A stretch of DNA of 64,000 bases. Source: Puccinellia tenuiflora (Eukaryota; Streptophyta; Magnoliopsida; Poales; Poaceae). Below, piece after piece: positions 32,972-44,246 of the stretch (its first letter is position 1; each line of letters begins with the position of its first letter). Both the position numbers and the translations under genes were made by a program. The DNA is taken from the NCBI GenBank assembly GCA_012064385.1, contig QRDG01000863.1, positions 742,090 to 806,089 on the forward strand, read 5' to 3'. Below the pieces are notes generated by a model. The model saw only the letters and a list, made by a program, of their open reading frames with translations, did not search any database and was not told where the DNA came from.

Positions 32972-35330
32972 TCAAGTTTGAGCTTGTTGGTCCCCAACAA
33001 AGTTGGGTCCTAAGATATTAGTCACAATAGGTTTGGGTACCCAAATGGTTCTTTTCTTGACACCACTTTGAGCACCCACATATTTGGCAAACACATTGCC
33101 AACCCTATCCTTCCTAAGAGAGTAAACATCGTCAATTAGAATGGGGTTGGATAGGGTACCGTTTGTACATGAAGAAGCCACGTGACCCTTCTCACGGCAT
33201 AGGTAGCAACACTGACTCTTCCCTTTCTTCTTAATAGGCTCATCAACTTGAGGAGCATTGACTTGAGTCTTCTTAGGAGGTGGCCGTTGTTCAACTCGTG
33301 GTTGAGCATGAGATTGAACAAGAGGCCGCTTCCCTAGTTGCTTCTCACTAAGAGGCTTCTTCTTCATAGGGCAATCTCTAACATGGTGCCCTTCAATCTT
33401 GCACTTAAAGCAAGTAATCTTGGCCGGATTCTTGACTTGTTCTTGGCCCTTCTTCTTGTCGACCTTGGACTTGATCTTGTCATTGGAGTTGAATCCAAGT
33501 CCACTCTTGTCATTGGGTGATTGTTGCACACTTAACATGTTGTCAAGTGTGGACTTCCCTTTATGACTCTTTTCCAAGCCTTTCTTCAAAGATGCGGCTT
33601 GGGCCTTGGGCTCATTTCTTTCCCCTACATGGTTAGTGACAACACAAGCACTAGAGGAAGTAGATGCATCATTGTTAGAGCAACAAGGCATGGAAAGTAG
33701 TTCATCACAAGATGTGCCAACATTGTGAGTGGATGAACTACTAGGACTAGCACATGGCAATATAACATTATTAGTAGAGGATGTGCCAATGTCCACACGA
33801 GGCTCACTAGATGTTACCTTGGTAGTGATAGCCTCATGAGCTAGCTTTAGCTTATCATGGGACACTAGAAGATCATCATGAGATCTAGATAGCTTTTTAT
33901 GACTTTCTTCCAATTTCCCATAATTGCTAGATAGAAACTCAAGTTGAGCCCTTAGCTCAACATTCTCCTTTAAAATGGATGCTTCAAGAAGTAGAGTTAG
34001 TAGCACAAGCATCATCATTAATAGCAATAGGAGAACAAGTAGGAAGCTCTTTTAGCATTTGAGCTTGGAGTTGATCATGAGACTTAGTGAGATTAGCGAG
34101 AGAACCTTCCAAGGACTTGAATTCCTTTTCAAGCTCCTCATTAGCCTCAAGAAGTCTAGCATTTTCAACAACAAGCTCACCATTTTTAGTTTTTAATATT
34201 TTAGCAATAGCTTGAGCATGGTCATGTTCTTTTCTTAATTTAGACATATCTAGATTACTAGACTCCTCAAGATCAACAAGAGTTTCCTCAAGGGTCAACC
34301 TACGACCTTGCTCTTCTTCAAGAGCAATAGAGAAGTCCGCAATCTCATTGGCATAATCACGCTTATGATCTTCCATTTTCTCAATGGTGTCTTCATACTC
34401 ATCAATAACATTCTTACTCTCATCAAAAATAGCCATGATGTTTAAGAAAGTAGAGGAAGCATTATCATTTTTACGAAGAGCATGAAGGACAACATTTTTC
34501 ATTTTATCTAAGAGAGCATCATTATCAACATCATCATTATTAACATCATCATCATCATTTGTAGATTTAGCCATAAGACAAAAGATAGTTGATGAAGATG
34601 AAACATTAGTTGATGCATCACTTAAATTAATATCTTGTTTTATAGAAGGTTGTATTTCCACTACATTGTTGGGAACACAAGACCTAGAGGAAACATAAGC
34701 ATTTTGATCATGGCAACAAGATATAGCTAGCATATCATCATGAGATTTATTCATGCAATTTCTACATGATATGCATGGACTATTAACACAAGCATGAGAA
34801 ACATTTATAGAGCTATATGTGTTAGAGTCCATAGATGAAGCATTGCAATGAGATAGAGATAAAGGATCAGTAATAGTGAACTCACTATAAACATTGCAAT
34901 GACCATCACTACTCACCATGTCATTAGTTTGTGGCTTACCACATGTAGGTGAAGTAGATGAAGTCGAGAACTCATCACGTCCGGAAGTGGAAGGAGAACA
35001 ATCATCCTCATCAATCTTGGACTTGCCATATTTATCTTGAAGCTTCGTCCATAGCTCATGAGCATTTCCATAAGGCATGATTGACCCGAGAACTATGTCA
35101 CTCAAAACATGGACAATTGCATTAGATACTAGAGAATCAAGATAAGAGGTTTCCTCATCCTCTATAGACAAGTTTTGGGAGTCCTTTGGAGGAGGAAATC
35201 CCATATCTAAGATTCTCTCTATATTTGGACTTATGTCCCTAAAAAGATTAAGCATGCGAATTTTCCAAGTAACATAATTTGTGCCATCAAATATAAAAGT
35301 GGGATCGTGCACTAATTCCCTAAACGACAT
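32972..35330 (-). pseudogene. Copia-type gag with one frameshift
   Basis: The ATG is at 35330, 43 bases after the primer site. The N-terminal 130 residues contain FDGTNYVTWKIRML and ELWTKLQDKYG, as in the gag-like DUF4219/UBN2 proteins of plant Copia elements. A Ser/Asp-rich middle and a coiled-coil-like part follow. The first frame closes at 33984, while the next frame continues the coiled-coil region (ENVELRAQLEF) from about 34000 to a stop at 32972. This indicates a single-base indel near 33985-34000. The second part has two CCHC zinc knuckles, CFKCKIEGHHVRDC and CYLCREKGHVASSC. Nothing resembling pol follows. Without the frameshift the protein would be about 785 residues. Confidence 0.75.
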
Positions 35331-35371
35331 CTTTGCTCTATAGGCGGTGAAGCCTAACAAGGAGAGACCTT

Positions 35372-35383
35372 GCTCTGATACCA
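35372..35383 (-). promoter_or_regulatory. Primer-binding site, initiator tRNA-Met type
   Basis: Minus strand TGGTATCAGAGC, two bases inside the LTR edge at 35386. This is the standard Copia primer site complementary to the 3' end of initiator methionine tRNA. An identical site lies beside the other LTR at 26785-26796. Confidence 0.9.
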
Positions 35384-35385
35384 AT

Positions 35386-38300
35386 TGAAAGAACGAGATG
35401 TCGCCTAGAGGGGGGGTGAATAGACGCTTTAAAACTTTTACGCTTAGGGCTTGAATAAATGCGGAATAAAACCAACATTTAATTTATCAAGCACAAAACC
35501 TAATACACTAGGTTCACCTATGTGCACCAACAACTTATGCTAGGCAAGTTAAACAACTAGGATAGCAAGATATAGTACTTCAAGCTCGATGGCTATCACA
35601 AGGTAAATGCATAAGTAAAGGAGTTTGGTTATAGAGATAACCGACACAAGTGGAGACGGAGGTTTGTTTCCTGTAGTTCCTTCCCAATGGAAGTATGTCT
35701 ACGTTAGAGAGGTGTGGAGGCTCCTTGGCCCTCCTACAAGCACGTCCGTGCTCACCCTATTCTCCGTGAGCTCCTCCCGTGGGGAATACCCGATGGGGGA
35801 TTTGCTCATCCACTATGAGGTCGTCTTGAGGGCGTTGACCAAACCCGTACAATGAGGTCTTCTTGAGGGCGTTGACCAAACCCATACAATTTGCCCGAGC
35901 CTACCTCCACACAATAGGATGCTCCCGTAGCACACACAACCGTCTAGGGTGCACAATGCACCCAAGAGGCACAAGCTCTTGGGAGCCCTATGCACCCAAG
36001 AGTAACAAGCTTCGAACTTCAATCCCACGTATCACCGTGGGGAACTCAAACCAATGCACCAAATGCAATTGCAAGAACACACTAAGGGGTCAAGTCCTTC
36101 TCTCCGAAGTCCAACCAAAGCAACTAATGCTAGGGAGGGATTTGAGAGGAAGAACAAAGGAGAAACAATAAGAACTCCAAAATCTAGATCTACTAGGTTC
36201 CCCTCACTTAGAGAAGGAATGGATTGGTGAAATGGTAGATCTAGATCTCCTCTCTTGTTTCCCCTAAAGATGGGCAAGAATCATTGGAGGGAAGTGGAGG
36301 AATCAAGCTCTCAAGATGTGCAACAATGGAGGAGAGAGAAAGAGCAAAGAGTTGAAAAGAGTTGGGTACCTATTGGGGAAGAAAGCCCCTTAAATAGGTA
36401 CCCTGACAATTCAACAGTTGGGGGGCAGAATCCCGCATGGGCGGTACTACCGCCAGTGTTGGCGGTACTGCCGCCCCACAAGATTCAGCCAGCCAACGGC
36501 AAGCAATAGATCCCGCAGCAGCGGTACTGCCGCCAGAGACGGCGGTACTACCGCTGGGGTGCAACAGAAAGCAGCAATGGCGGCACTAGTGGCGGTACCA
36601 CTGGCGGTACCGCGAGCTCCAGGAGAGCACGGGAACCGCAACAGCGGTACTAATGCCTAGGGGTGGGCATATAAACCGAGAACCGATTTACCGAACTGAT
36701 TAAACCTGCACCGAAGCCGAAGTGACCGAAACCGAAAGTTTCGGTACTAAGTTCGGTCAGAAGATCTAGAAAACCGATTTAAGTTCGGTAGTTTTGGTAC
36801 TTACCCTCGGTTCACCGAACTGACCGATATCCCCTGTTTCAGCCTCCACCCGTAGGGCCGCAGATGATGTCGATTGCCTGTTTGCCTCCCAAATATGCAA
36901 ATCAACGATTCCGTTCCAAATCTCCTCCCCGGAAATCGCATCAATCGTATCTTCTACCTTCCCAATCCCATGTCATTTGATCTCAAGCCTCCCAGATTCC
37001 TTACATGAGCCGCGAGTCACTGGAGGTCAATGCATCGATTTGTCGCTCCAGTCACTTTGATTCCTAGCGGCGGCTTGCGGGCGACAGCGCCATCCGGCCG
37101 GATCTTGGATCTGAAGAAGAACCGGCCATTCTGCAAGCCAGGGCAGCTCCGCAAGACACTGGAAGACTTCCACACTGACTGCACCGAACGCTGATGCTCC
37201 TAGCCTGCAAGCTGCATCGTAAGTAAATTTATACGCTGTTGCTGCTAGCCATGTACTTCGATCTGTTCTAGCTAGTTGATTACCATGTAATTTTTTATTT
37301 GGATGTCATACGAGAGAGAGAGGAGAACATGAGGACAAAACATTGTTGGAACGCAGTCCCAGGCTGCTGCACATACGGACTTGGAAAAATCCATTGTTGG
37401 CGTTGGATGCCGGTGAGGTGCGGCGACGGAAGCAGGAAGGCCCGCTGTGACTCTGGTAAGTTGTAGTAGGTCTGTTCGGTGCTAGACCGAAGCCCGAACC
37501 GATTTCTCGGGTAATCGAAGCCTCGGTTATGTTATTTAGGATTGACCGATCGATGCTTATTTTTTGAGAACCGAAATTTGCTACCAACCGAAGAACCGGA
37601 CCGAACAGTTCGGGGGAACCGAATGCCCACCCCTACTAATGTCAGAGGCGGCGGTACTGCTGCTGGTGCGCAACCGAAGGGCAAAAAGGCGGCAGTGCTG
37701 GCGGCACTGCAAGCAGTGCTGCACAGCCCAGGGGAGGGCTCAAAGTCCCCAGCAGCGGTACTACCGCCGGGGGCGGCGGTACTGCCGCTGAGGGCTAACA
37801 GAGCACCTCCCTAGCGGTAGTGCTGGCGGTACCACCGGCGGTACTGCCGCCAGAGGCGGCGGTACTACCGCTGCACAGAGAAAAAGCAGCAAAACCCTGA
37901 AACTGAATAACTTTTGCTAGGAAGCTCCGATCGAGGTGAACCCAATTTTGTTGGAAAGAGAACGACAAGAGCTACCCAACAAAAAGCAGAAATACTGAAA
38001 CCAAGTAAGGGAGATTTTGTTAATAAATGAAAGAGTATAACCTTCCGCACGGATGGAGCGGCAAAATCTCCAAAACCGAAAACGCAAGAGAAGATGCATA
38101 CGAAAACCGTTTTCGGTGAACTTGGTCTTGGCATGACAAGAACGACAAGCACCAAGACCACAGTACGATAAGAGCCAAATAAGAACCAATAAAGATGATG
38201 CAAAATATGCAAAGGTTTGAGTTTTCTACGACGATACGATCAAGATATTCGCTCAAGAGCCCCTCTTGATAGTACGGCTATCTATCCTATAACCCGGTCT

Positions 38301-38901
38301 CTCAACTAACATCATGAGACCGGTAAAATAGAAACCCTATCAAGATCATACATTTGCCTTGCGCATAATCCACTTGAGCTAGATTATGACGATCTTTGTC
38401 TTCTCAAGATGGACCACCTTTCTTGATTGCGCTCCGCTTGGTGAAGACTCGCAACGTGCTCCCCCATACACCAAGATGGGAGAGACACTCTTCGACATAT
38501 CTTCACTTGGCCTTTATCTTGATGAAGATCAGCACGTGACGCCATCCTCCATGGGCTACATAGGATATCCCTTTCGTTGCACACTCATGGAGAAATGCCT
38601 AACCAGACATAGAGGTACAAGCACATAGATCATGGGTTAGTTCACAAGGCTATATTGACAATTGCTTACCATACCATGGGATCATATGATCCCACATGGT
38701 ACATCCCTAGCCTTGTGTGTTGATAAACTTGTATTTAGCCTTGATAAACATAAACTCTTCTTCTTTTAGCCTTGACTCCAACATATGGAGTACACGCATT
38801 GCTATGGACCAAACCTACAAGTATATCTCAAAGCACATATTATTTCATAGAGATTGTCATTAATTAACAAAACCACACATGGGGGCAACCATGCTCTTTC
38901 A
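35386..38901 (-). mobile_element. 5' LTR of the Copia-type element, carrying a hAT insertion
   Basis: The edges are TGAAAGAACG and CTCTTTCA, as in the LTR at 26799. The length is 3516 bp. Subtracting the 978-bp hAT insert and its 8-bp target duplication leaves 2530 bp, close to the 2532 bp of the partner. The dyad array is split by the insert (36421-36657 and 37636-37875). Confidence 0.85.
36658..37635. mobile_element. Non-autonomous hAT element
   Basis: The terminal inverted repeats TAGGGGTGGGCAT (36658) and ATGCCCACCCCTA (ending 37635) are typical of hAT transposons. The flanks are CTAATGCC (36650-36657) and CTAATGTC (37636-37643), an 8-bp target duplication with one mismatch. The undisturbed partner LTR has CTACCGCC there. 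Subterminal repeats around ACCGAA and TTCGGT recur at both ends. No transposase frame. The interior from about 36850 to 37450 differs in composition from the ends. Confidence 0.85.
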
Positions 38902-39110
38902 GAAAGTACAGAATACACAGAAGAGGGTGTTCAGATGTATAGAGTACACATAATAGGAAGTACACAGTACACAGAAGAGGGTATACAGAGTATACAGAGT
39001 AGGGAGTACACAATAAACAGACACACGGAGTATAAGTACACAGAAAACGGAGTACGTTAACAACCGAAGTATAAGTACGTTCAAATCCGGAGTACAGGTA
39101 CGATCAAACC
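38902..39110. repeat. Degenerate short-period repeat (GAGTACACAG-like)
   Basis: Irregular repeats of GTACACAG, GAGTATA and GAGTACA directly outside the LTR edge. No coding sequence. Confidence 0.6.
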
Positions 39111-39609
39111 GTATGTAAAAGTATTCAATTTTTGGATGTACAGAAAAAAGTTCGTCAAAACATATCAATATGGGATCTAGTTTTGAAGATCTCGACGCGA
39201 GGAGTTCAAAAGTGAAAACGGTTCGCCATTTGAACGGAGTTCTCAAGATATTTCATTTTTAAACTTCGGTTTTAAAGAATAAAAGGAAAAAAAAGCTACC
39301 CTCCAACCTCCCGTATCCCTCTCTCTAATCCTCCTCACTTTCAATCTTGTAGCGACACTTAGAGGACATGCAAACAAACATGAGGGACCAAGCAAGAAAA
39401 ATGCAACACTTGTCGCGACGAGAGTGAGCGTGAGGTTTTCTTTACAAATGAAATCATTTTTCTAGTGATTACCCACTGGGGAACGTGGCGCTATTGGCTT
39501 TTATGTGGAAGACTCGTTCATGCCGTTGCGTTCCGGCCCAGGCACATGTAGCACGACCGACGTAGTGACGAGATCAAAGGTCAGGACTAACTAAACGAAG
39601 AGCTACGTA
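39111..39609. other. No recognised feature
   Basis: Mixed-composition intergenic DNA. Nothing I can assign. Confidence 0.4.
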
Positions 39610-40433
39610 GGGTGTGTTTGGTAGACCGGGCGAACCCGCAGATTCTCACCTCAACCTAGCTGAGCTACGTATTCGTTGTTTGGTAGCCTGGGTCGGGCCG
39701 TCTCGGCAGTGCCGACCTCATGCGGAAAACGCCTTTGGGCAGTGCCGGGTTGGGAAGCTCGAATTGAGCTTCTCACCTCGCCCAGGCTCACCTCATCCCC
39801 GCAAAACACTGTTCGCGTACGCGAAATGCACGCGGTCGTCCACCCCGGGCCGGCTACGCATGCCCCATGCGGAGCTGCCGACCCCGACCGAGCCCGCGCC
39901 TCCCGAGCTCCCGCGGCCAACCCCCGACCCCGCCCTCCCTTCGGCTGGCCGCGTCCTTCCTCCGACGCGCCGCGGAGGGCCGCCGCCGCCGAGCGGGGAA
40001 GCTTCCCAGGCCGGTGGTCGAATCCCGCGCCAGCCCTCTTCTCCTTCGTCGTCTCCGGCCCGCCGTCGTCGATGGAGACCCTCCCGGACCGCCCAGCACC
40101 CGCCGCAGCATCTCTCAGCAACCACCGCGTGCGCCCAGCGTCCCGCCACCGGCGACGAGTTGCTCGCGGAGCGGCGTCATGATTGAAGGGTCTGATTGCT
40201 TTTTAAATCTTTTATCTAGGGACCTTTGTGCAAGAGTTTGGACCTCTCTGTTATTTCTCAGTTTTTGGGCCAATCTCAACCCATACGGGGCAACCAAACA
40301 AAGTATCGGTTCAGCTTGTGCGAACACATACGGGCTAACAAACACACTGCAAAATCTCAGGCCAGCTTGTATGAGGTTAGATATCTCGAGTGAGAAAGTG
40401 AATTCCAAATGACACAGGCTACCAAACACACCC
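39610..40433. mobile_element. Non-autonomous TIR transposon with GC-rich cargo
   Basis: The ends are GGGTGTGTTTGGTAG at 39610 and CTACCAAACACACCC ending at 40433, flanked by GTA on both sides (39607-39609 and 40434-40436). The ends and 3-bp duplication best fit the PIF/Harbinger group. The 824-bp element has a very GC-rich interior (39830-40190). Long open frames occur on both strands there, which is what GC-rich DNA gives by chance. A captured gene piece is possible but I recognise none. Confidence 0.7.
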
Positions 40434-40436
40434 GTA

Positions 40437-40867
40437 GTAAAGCCGAGCTAGACCAAGCCCGCGGCCACGCGCCGGAGCGCAGGGGCTCCCTGGCCGCCGT
40501 CTGCGTGACGTCGAGGCGTCGACCACCGCACCGCACTGCCCCGCACGAGGACCACGCGGACGAGGTCGACCCTTCCTCTGCGGCTCGTCGCCATCCACCC
40601 GCGCTCCGCCACGTTCAGGTCGACGTCTTCGCCTATTCGTTTCATCCGCGCGCGACAGGTCATCCTTAATCGATCGCCTACGGAGGAGGCCGACGTACGC
40701 CCTCGGTCACGCACGCGAGCAGCTATTTTATGGTATCGTATACCACGGTGATCTGTCGTAGGTTTCTCATAGCTAGCTACGGATCGAGCTGACAGAGATC
40801 TGTCGTATAGGTTTATCGTCGCTCATCGCTCGCAACGGAGCTGACTGTAGCGAGTTAGACTGACAGG
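40437..40867. other. No recognised feature
   Basis: The first half is GC-rich, the second half contains repeated GATCTGTCGTA and GCTGAC phrases (40749-40862). No gene evident. Confidence 0.35.
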
Positions 40868-41631
40868 GGTTTTGGCTTGGGACATGTAGTTGATGCAGAA
40901 GACGTCAAATGGGTCGGGCCTCCCTCCGGTTACGTACTTAATGTTTCTCCTGCTGATTTTGAAAAAATTGCTGGTCTTTGGTTGTGTGGCAAAAAACATG
41001 AGATCAATAATGTATTCCATGCAGCTGTTATGTGGGTGTTGTGGAAGTGTAGAAATGATCTCTGTTTTAATAATGCATCATGGACTGGCATGCAGGTGAT
41101 TTGGAGGAGCTTAGCTTCTTTACTTTCACTGTGGATGATCTTGCTCTCAGAAGGTGCTCAGAACAAAATGCGAGACTTCATCCATGCGGTGGAAGGGCTG
41201 GCACGAAGCCCTCCCCAACTGATTTGGCGCGATCCAGGGTGAGAGACACTGTGATGATATCTGGGGAAAAGACCAAGCTTGGTGTTCGCTGCGACCCGCA
41301 GGCTAATGACTGGGAAGAATCAACGAATGCACTTGCACAAACACTGGAGGGTGCTGTTTTGGTTGTGATTGAAGATGGAGATGGCTGGAAAGTGATCCGA
41401 AAGTAGTTATGCCTCCGTGATGGTGTCTTGATGTTCTTCAGTTAGTACCTGTAGTAAAAAGTCTGATGCTAGAAAAACTTGTGGTCCTTTTGGACGTTTA
41501 GATGCCTGTTTCTAGGTTTGGTATGTCTGCCAATGCCTCGATTTCAAAGTTATCTGGATGTTTTGTAATAGAATCTAAGTTTCGTTTCAATGAAATGGAG
41601 CTGGGCTCCTGCCCTTTTCCTTTTAAAAAAA
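40868..41631 (+). mobile_element. 5'-truncated LINE, 3' end
   Basis: The plus frame from about 40877 to 41242 contains FHAAVMWVLWKCRNDLCF, the W-x-x-RN signature near the end of plant LINE polyproteins. A 3' untranslated region follows, with a small GGGC-TCCT-GCCC stem-loop (41603-41614) just before a TTTTAAAAAAA tail ending about 41631. The 5' boundary is approximate and no target duplication was found. Only the last part of the coding region is left, so the copy is inactive. Confidence 0.65.
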
Positions 41632-42059
41632 CAGTAGTATACTTATCTCTGAATAGCTAGCCGACGGGCCGCTGCACGAATCACGTGCAGGAACTCACCG
41701 AAAACGTGACAACGGTGCTAAGTTGATAGAAGAAAAGAAACGTGAGCGGTCCGCAGCAGCTTGTTCTCTGTAGAGTAAGAGTATAACCCAAAGTCCTAAG
41801 AGGATTAATAATAATCTATCTGGGCAACTGGACACTCTATCTAGCAAGTGCTAAACAACTCTATCGGTAGAAACTGATAACTTCACCCGACACCTCATCA
41901 CCAGGAACGAAGAAAACAGGCTCCGGTCGAGAAGATCAAAGCAATTTGTGTTGAACACGGCGCACATGTATCGGCGGCCCGATCGACCATGCATCTTGTC
42001 GGAGTGGAGCAGGTCGAGTTAGGGACACATAACGCTAAACAGAGATAAAGATCGGCTAA
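41632..42059. other. No recognised feature
   Basis: Intergenic sequence between the LINE tail and the Harbinger end. Nothing assigned. Confidence 0.4.
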
Positions 42060-42562
42060 GAGCATCTCTAGTGGAATGTGTATATGGGTGTGGAAGCTAA
42101 ATTTAGACAACCTTATGGGTAAACGTCGTCCAGCGGTGTGTGGAAAAGGTTGTCTAAATTTTCCACATCCCCAAGACTTTCGCTTCATCCGCAACCCAGA
42201 GACACCCGAGCGACATCCTCCAAATCGAGAAAAGAGCAACTGCTCACTCCCCGCCCCCGTTCGGAATCAGCGGAGAAGAGGCTGCCGTCCCGGACATTGC
42301 CGTCGCACGCCGGCTTGGTTGACCAAGGTATGCGTATTTGTCGATTCTTTCCGATTGTGATGTGGGAATAGCGACGGATCTTGACGGAGGCAACCAGATC
42401 GCGCCGGGGGGCTTCGTGGATGGTGGATTCACGCGGTGCGCGGGCGTGAGGGTGAGGGGCTCGCGTCGGCCGCCGTCACGCCCGAGGGGGGAGGGGGCAT
42501 CGTCCGGCAGCCGTTTGCGCGCCCGGGGGGAGGGGGAGGGGGGCTTTGTCCGGCCGCCGTCG

Positions 42563-42678
42563 TTGTTGTTGCTTGCCGCTGCTGCCTCGCTCTCGACCGT
42601 CGCTGCTGCTGCTTGCCGCTGCTGCCTCGCTCTTGGCCGTCGCTGCTGCTTCTCCTCGCTGCTACTGGTCGCTGCTAG
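42563..42678. repeat. Tandem GC-rich repeat in the 5' region of the Harbinger ORF1 transcript
   Basis: Two copies of a 42-bp unit containing GCTTGCCGCTGCTGCCTCGC plus a partial third. It lies within a probable 5' UTR intron (donor GGTATGCG at about 42327-42334, acceptor TTTGCAG ending at 42922). Confidence 0.6.
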
Positions 42679-42922
42679 CCTGAACCCAGGCAGCGTTTCC
42701 AAATTTTGCCTACCCGCATGCACATGTCCACCATAGTTTGTAGACAAATGAACAATTCATCCGTCCTTAAAATGATGCAATCATGACAAGTTTTTGCGAA
42801 GCCGACCTTAAATCAGAATACGGTGCTAGCTTGCTCCAAAGAGAATTAGGTAGGATTGTTGTACAGAGAGGAATAGATAGACTTGTTGGATATTAGATGA
42901 AATTTGTCTCAATTCTTTGCAG

Positions 42923-43927
42923 ATGGATTTTGATCAAAGTTACCTAGACTTGTTGAACTCCAGTGGCAGCCAACAACCACCAGAAAGCCCACTTGGGGAG
43001 CAAGTGACACCGACAACTGAAGAACCTTCGGCATCAACAAAAGCAAAACATGTCAAAGGGAAAAATTGGTCAACCGATGAGGACAACTTGTTGATACAAG
43101 CATGGGCAAACAAAAGTTTGGATGCAGTGGTTGGGACGGACCAAAACACCACTTCTTATTGGGGTAGAATTAGAGATTACTACAATAAGCACAAGAAACC
43201 GTCATGGCCGGATCGTGTGTTAGGTGGACTCACTTGTCGTTATAATGCTATTAACACAGACACGAGTAGGTTCTGTGCATGTCTTCAACAGATCATTAAT
43301 AGAAATCAAAGCGGGATTACTCTCAAAGACCAGGTATGTATCTATCAATATAATTCGATGCATATATTAAACAGGTGTTGTGTGCAACTTTTAACAATAA
43401 ATCTCTTTGTGCAGCATGATGAGGCACACGTGTTGTACATTCAAAAACATCCCAAAAAGAAGCCATATACAATGATGCATTGTTATCTAGAGTTACAGAA
43501 ATATCCAAAGTGGCAGAACGTAGGTACTAAAAAGAAACAAAAGAAGACCTCAGATGCAAGTCCAGGTACAACCTCCAATGATGATGATGTAGTGGTATGC
43601 ACTGATGATCTTGAAGGGGAGCAAAGACCTACGGGTACGAAGCTCGAGAAAACAAGGAGAGCTAAAGCGCATGTCTCCGATGGTATCAAGTTATCACTAG
43701 AGACTGTGTGGGCACAGAAGCAAGAGAAGGATGGGATCAAAGAGGCCACGAAAAATGCTCGCTATGCACGAGCATTTGAATTGCAAGAGAAGCAACTTGA
43801 ATTGCAACAGCTTGAATTGGAAAACAAGATCATGTCAATGGACCCTAGTGGTATGAGTGCAGGACAAAAACAATTCTACAAGGAGAAGCAAGATGATATC
43901 ATGGCTCGCCGCCATGGTGTAAGCTAG
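42923..43927 (+). CDS. Harbinger ORF1, Myb/SANT-like DNA-binding protein
   Basis: I chose the ATG at 42923 because it follows a splice acceptor (TTTGCAG) and opens the conserved protein. Residues about 38-100 form a Myb/SANT-like (trihelix) domain with GKNWSTDEDNLLIQAW and YWGRIRDYYNKHKKP. The C-terminal half is charged and carries a coiled-coil-like run of QLELQQLELEN. Such proteins partner the transposase in PIF/Harbinger elements, helping nuclear import and binding to element ends. An 81-bp segment at 43334-43414 begins GTATGT and ends GTGCAG. Its translation is unlike the rest, and it is a multiple of three, so the frame reads through. It is most likely an intron; the spliced product would be about 307 residues. 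The stop is TAG at 43925-43927. Confidence 0.8.
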   Translation: MDFDQSYLDLLNSSGSQQPPESPLGEQVTPTTEEPSASTKAKHVKGKNWSTDEDNLLIQAWANKSLDAVVGTDQNTTSYWGRIRDYYNKHKKPSWPDRVLGGLTCRYNAINTDTSRFCACLQQIINRNQSGITLKDQVCIYQYNSMHILNRCCVQLLTINLFVQHDEAHVLYIQKHPKKKPYTMMHCYLELQKYPKWQNVGTKKKQKKTSDASPGTTSNDDDVVVCTDDLEGEQRPTGTKLEKTRRAKAHVSDGIKLSLETVWAQKQEKDGIKEATKNARYARAFELQEKQLELQQLELENKIMSMDPSGMSAGQKQFYKEKQDDIMARRHGVS

Positions 43928-44090
43928 TTGTCATTTGAACTATTTATTGTTGACCTTCCTGAGTGGTTTAAGCTAGTTGTCATTTGAACTATTTGTTGTT
44001 GAACTTCCTGTGTGTTGTGACCTAGTTGTCATTTGAACTATTTATTGTTGAACTTCCTGTGTGTTGTAAGCTAGTTGTCATTCGAATTAT
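43920..44090. repeat. Tandem repeat of about 48 bp at the ORF1 3' end
   Basis: About three and a half copies of a unit containing CTAGTTGTCATTTGAACTAT and GTTGAACTTCCTGTGTG. The first copy overlaps the ORF1 stop codon and the array continues into the 3' untranslated region. Confidence 0.85.
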
Positions 44091-44246
44091 ATTGATAACA
44101 TAGCATTATGCCATAGTACATGATATGATCCTACTACATTATTTTACAACAGCGTACATGACTTAAAAATAAGATGAACTACATTATTATTACAACCATA
44201 AAAATAACTCGAAAATAAGATGAACTACTACATTATTATTGATACA

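Noticed and set aside
39614..40412. Long open frames on both strands (up to 190 codons)
   Set aside because: GC-rich DNA has few stops. The frames overlap on both strands inside a transposon and show no domain.
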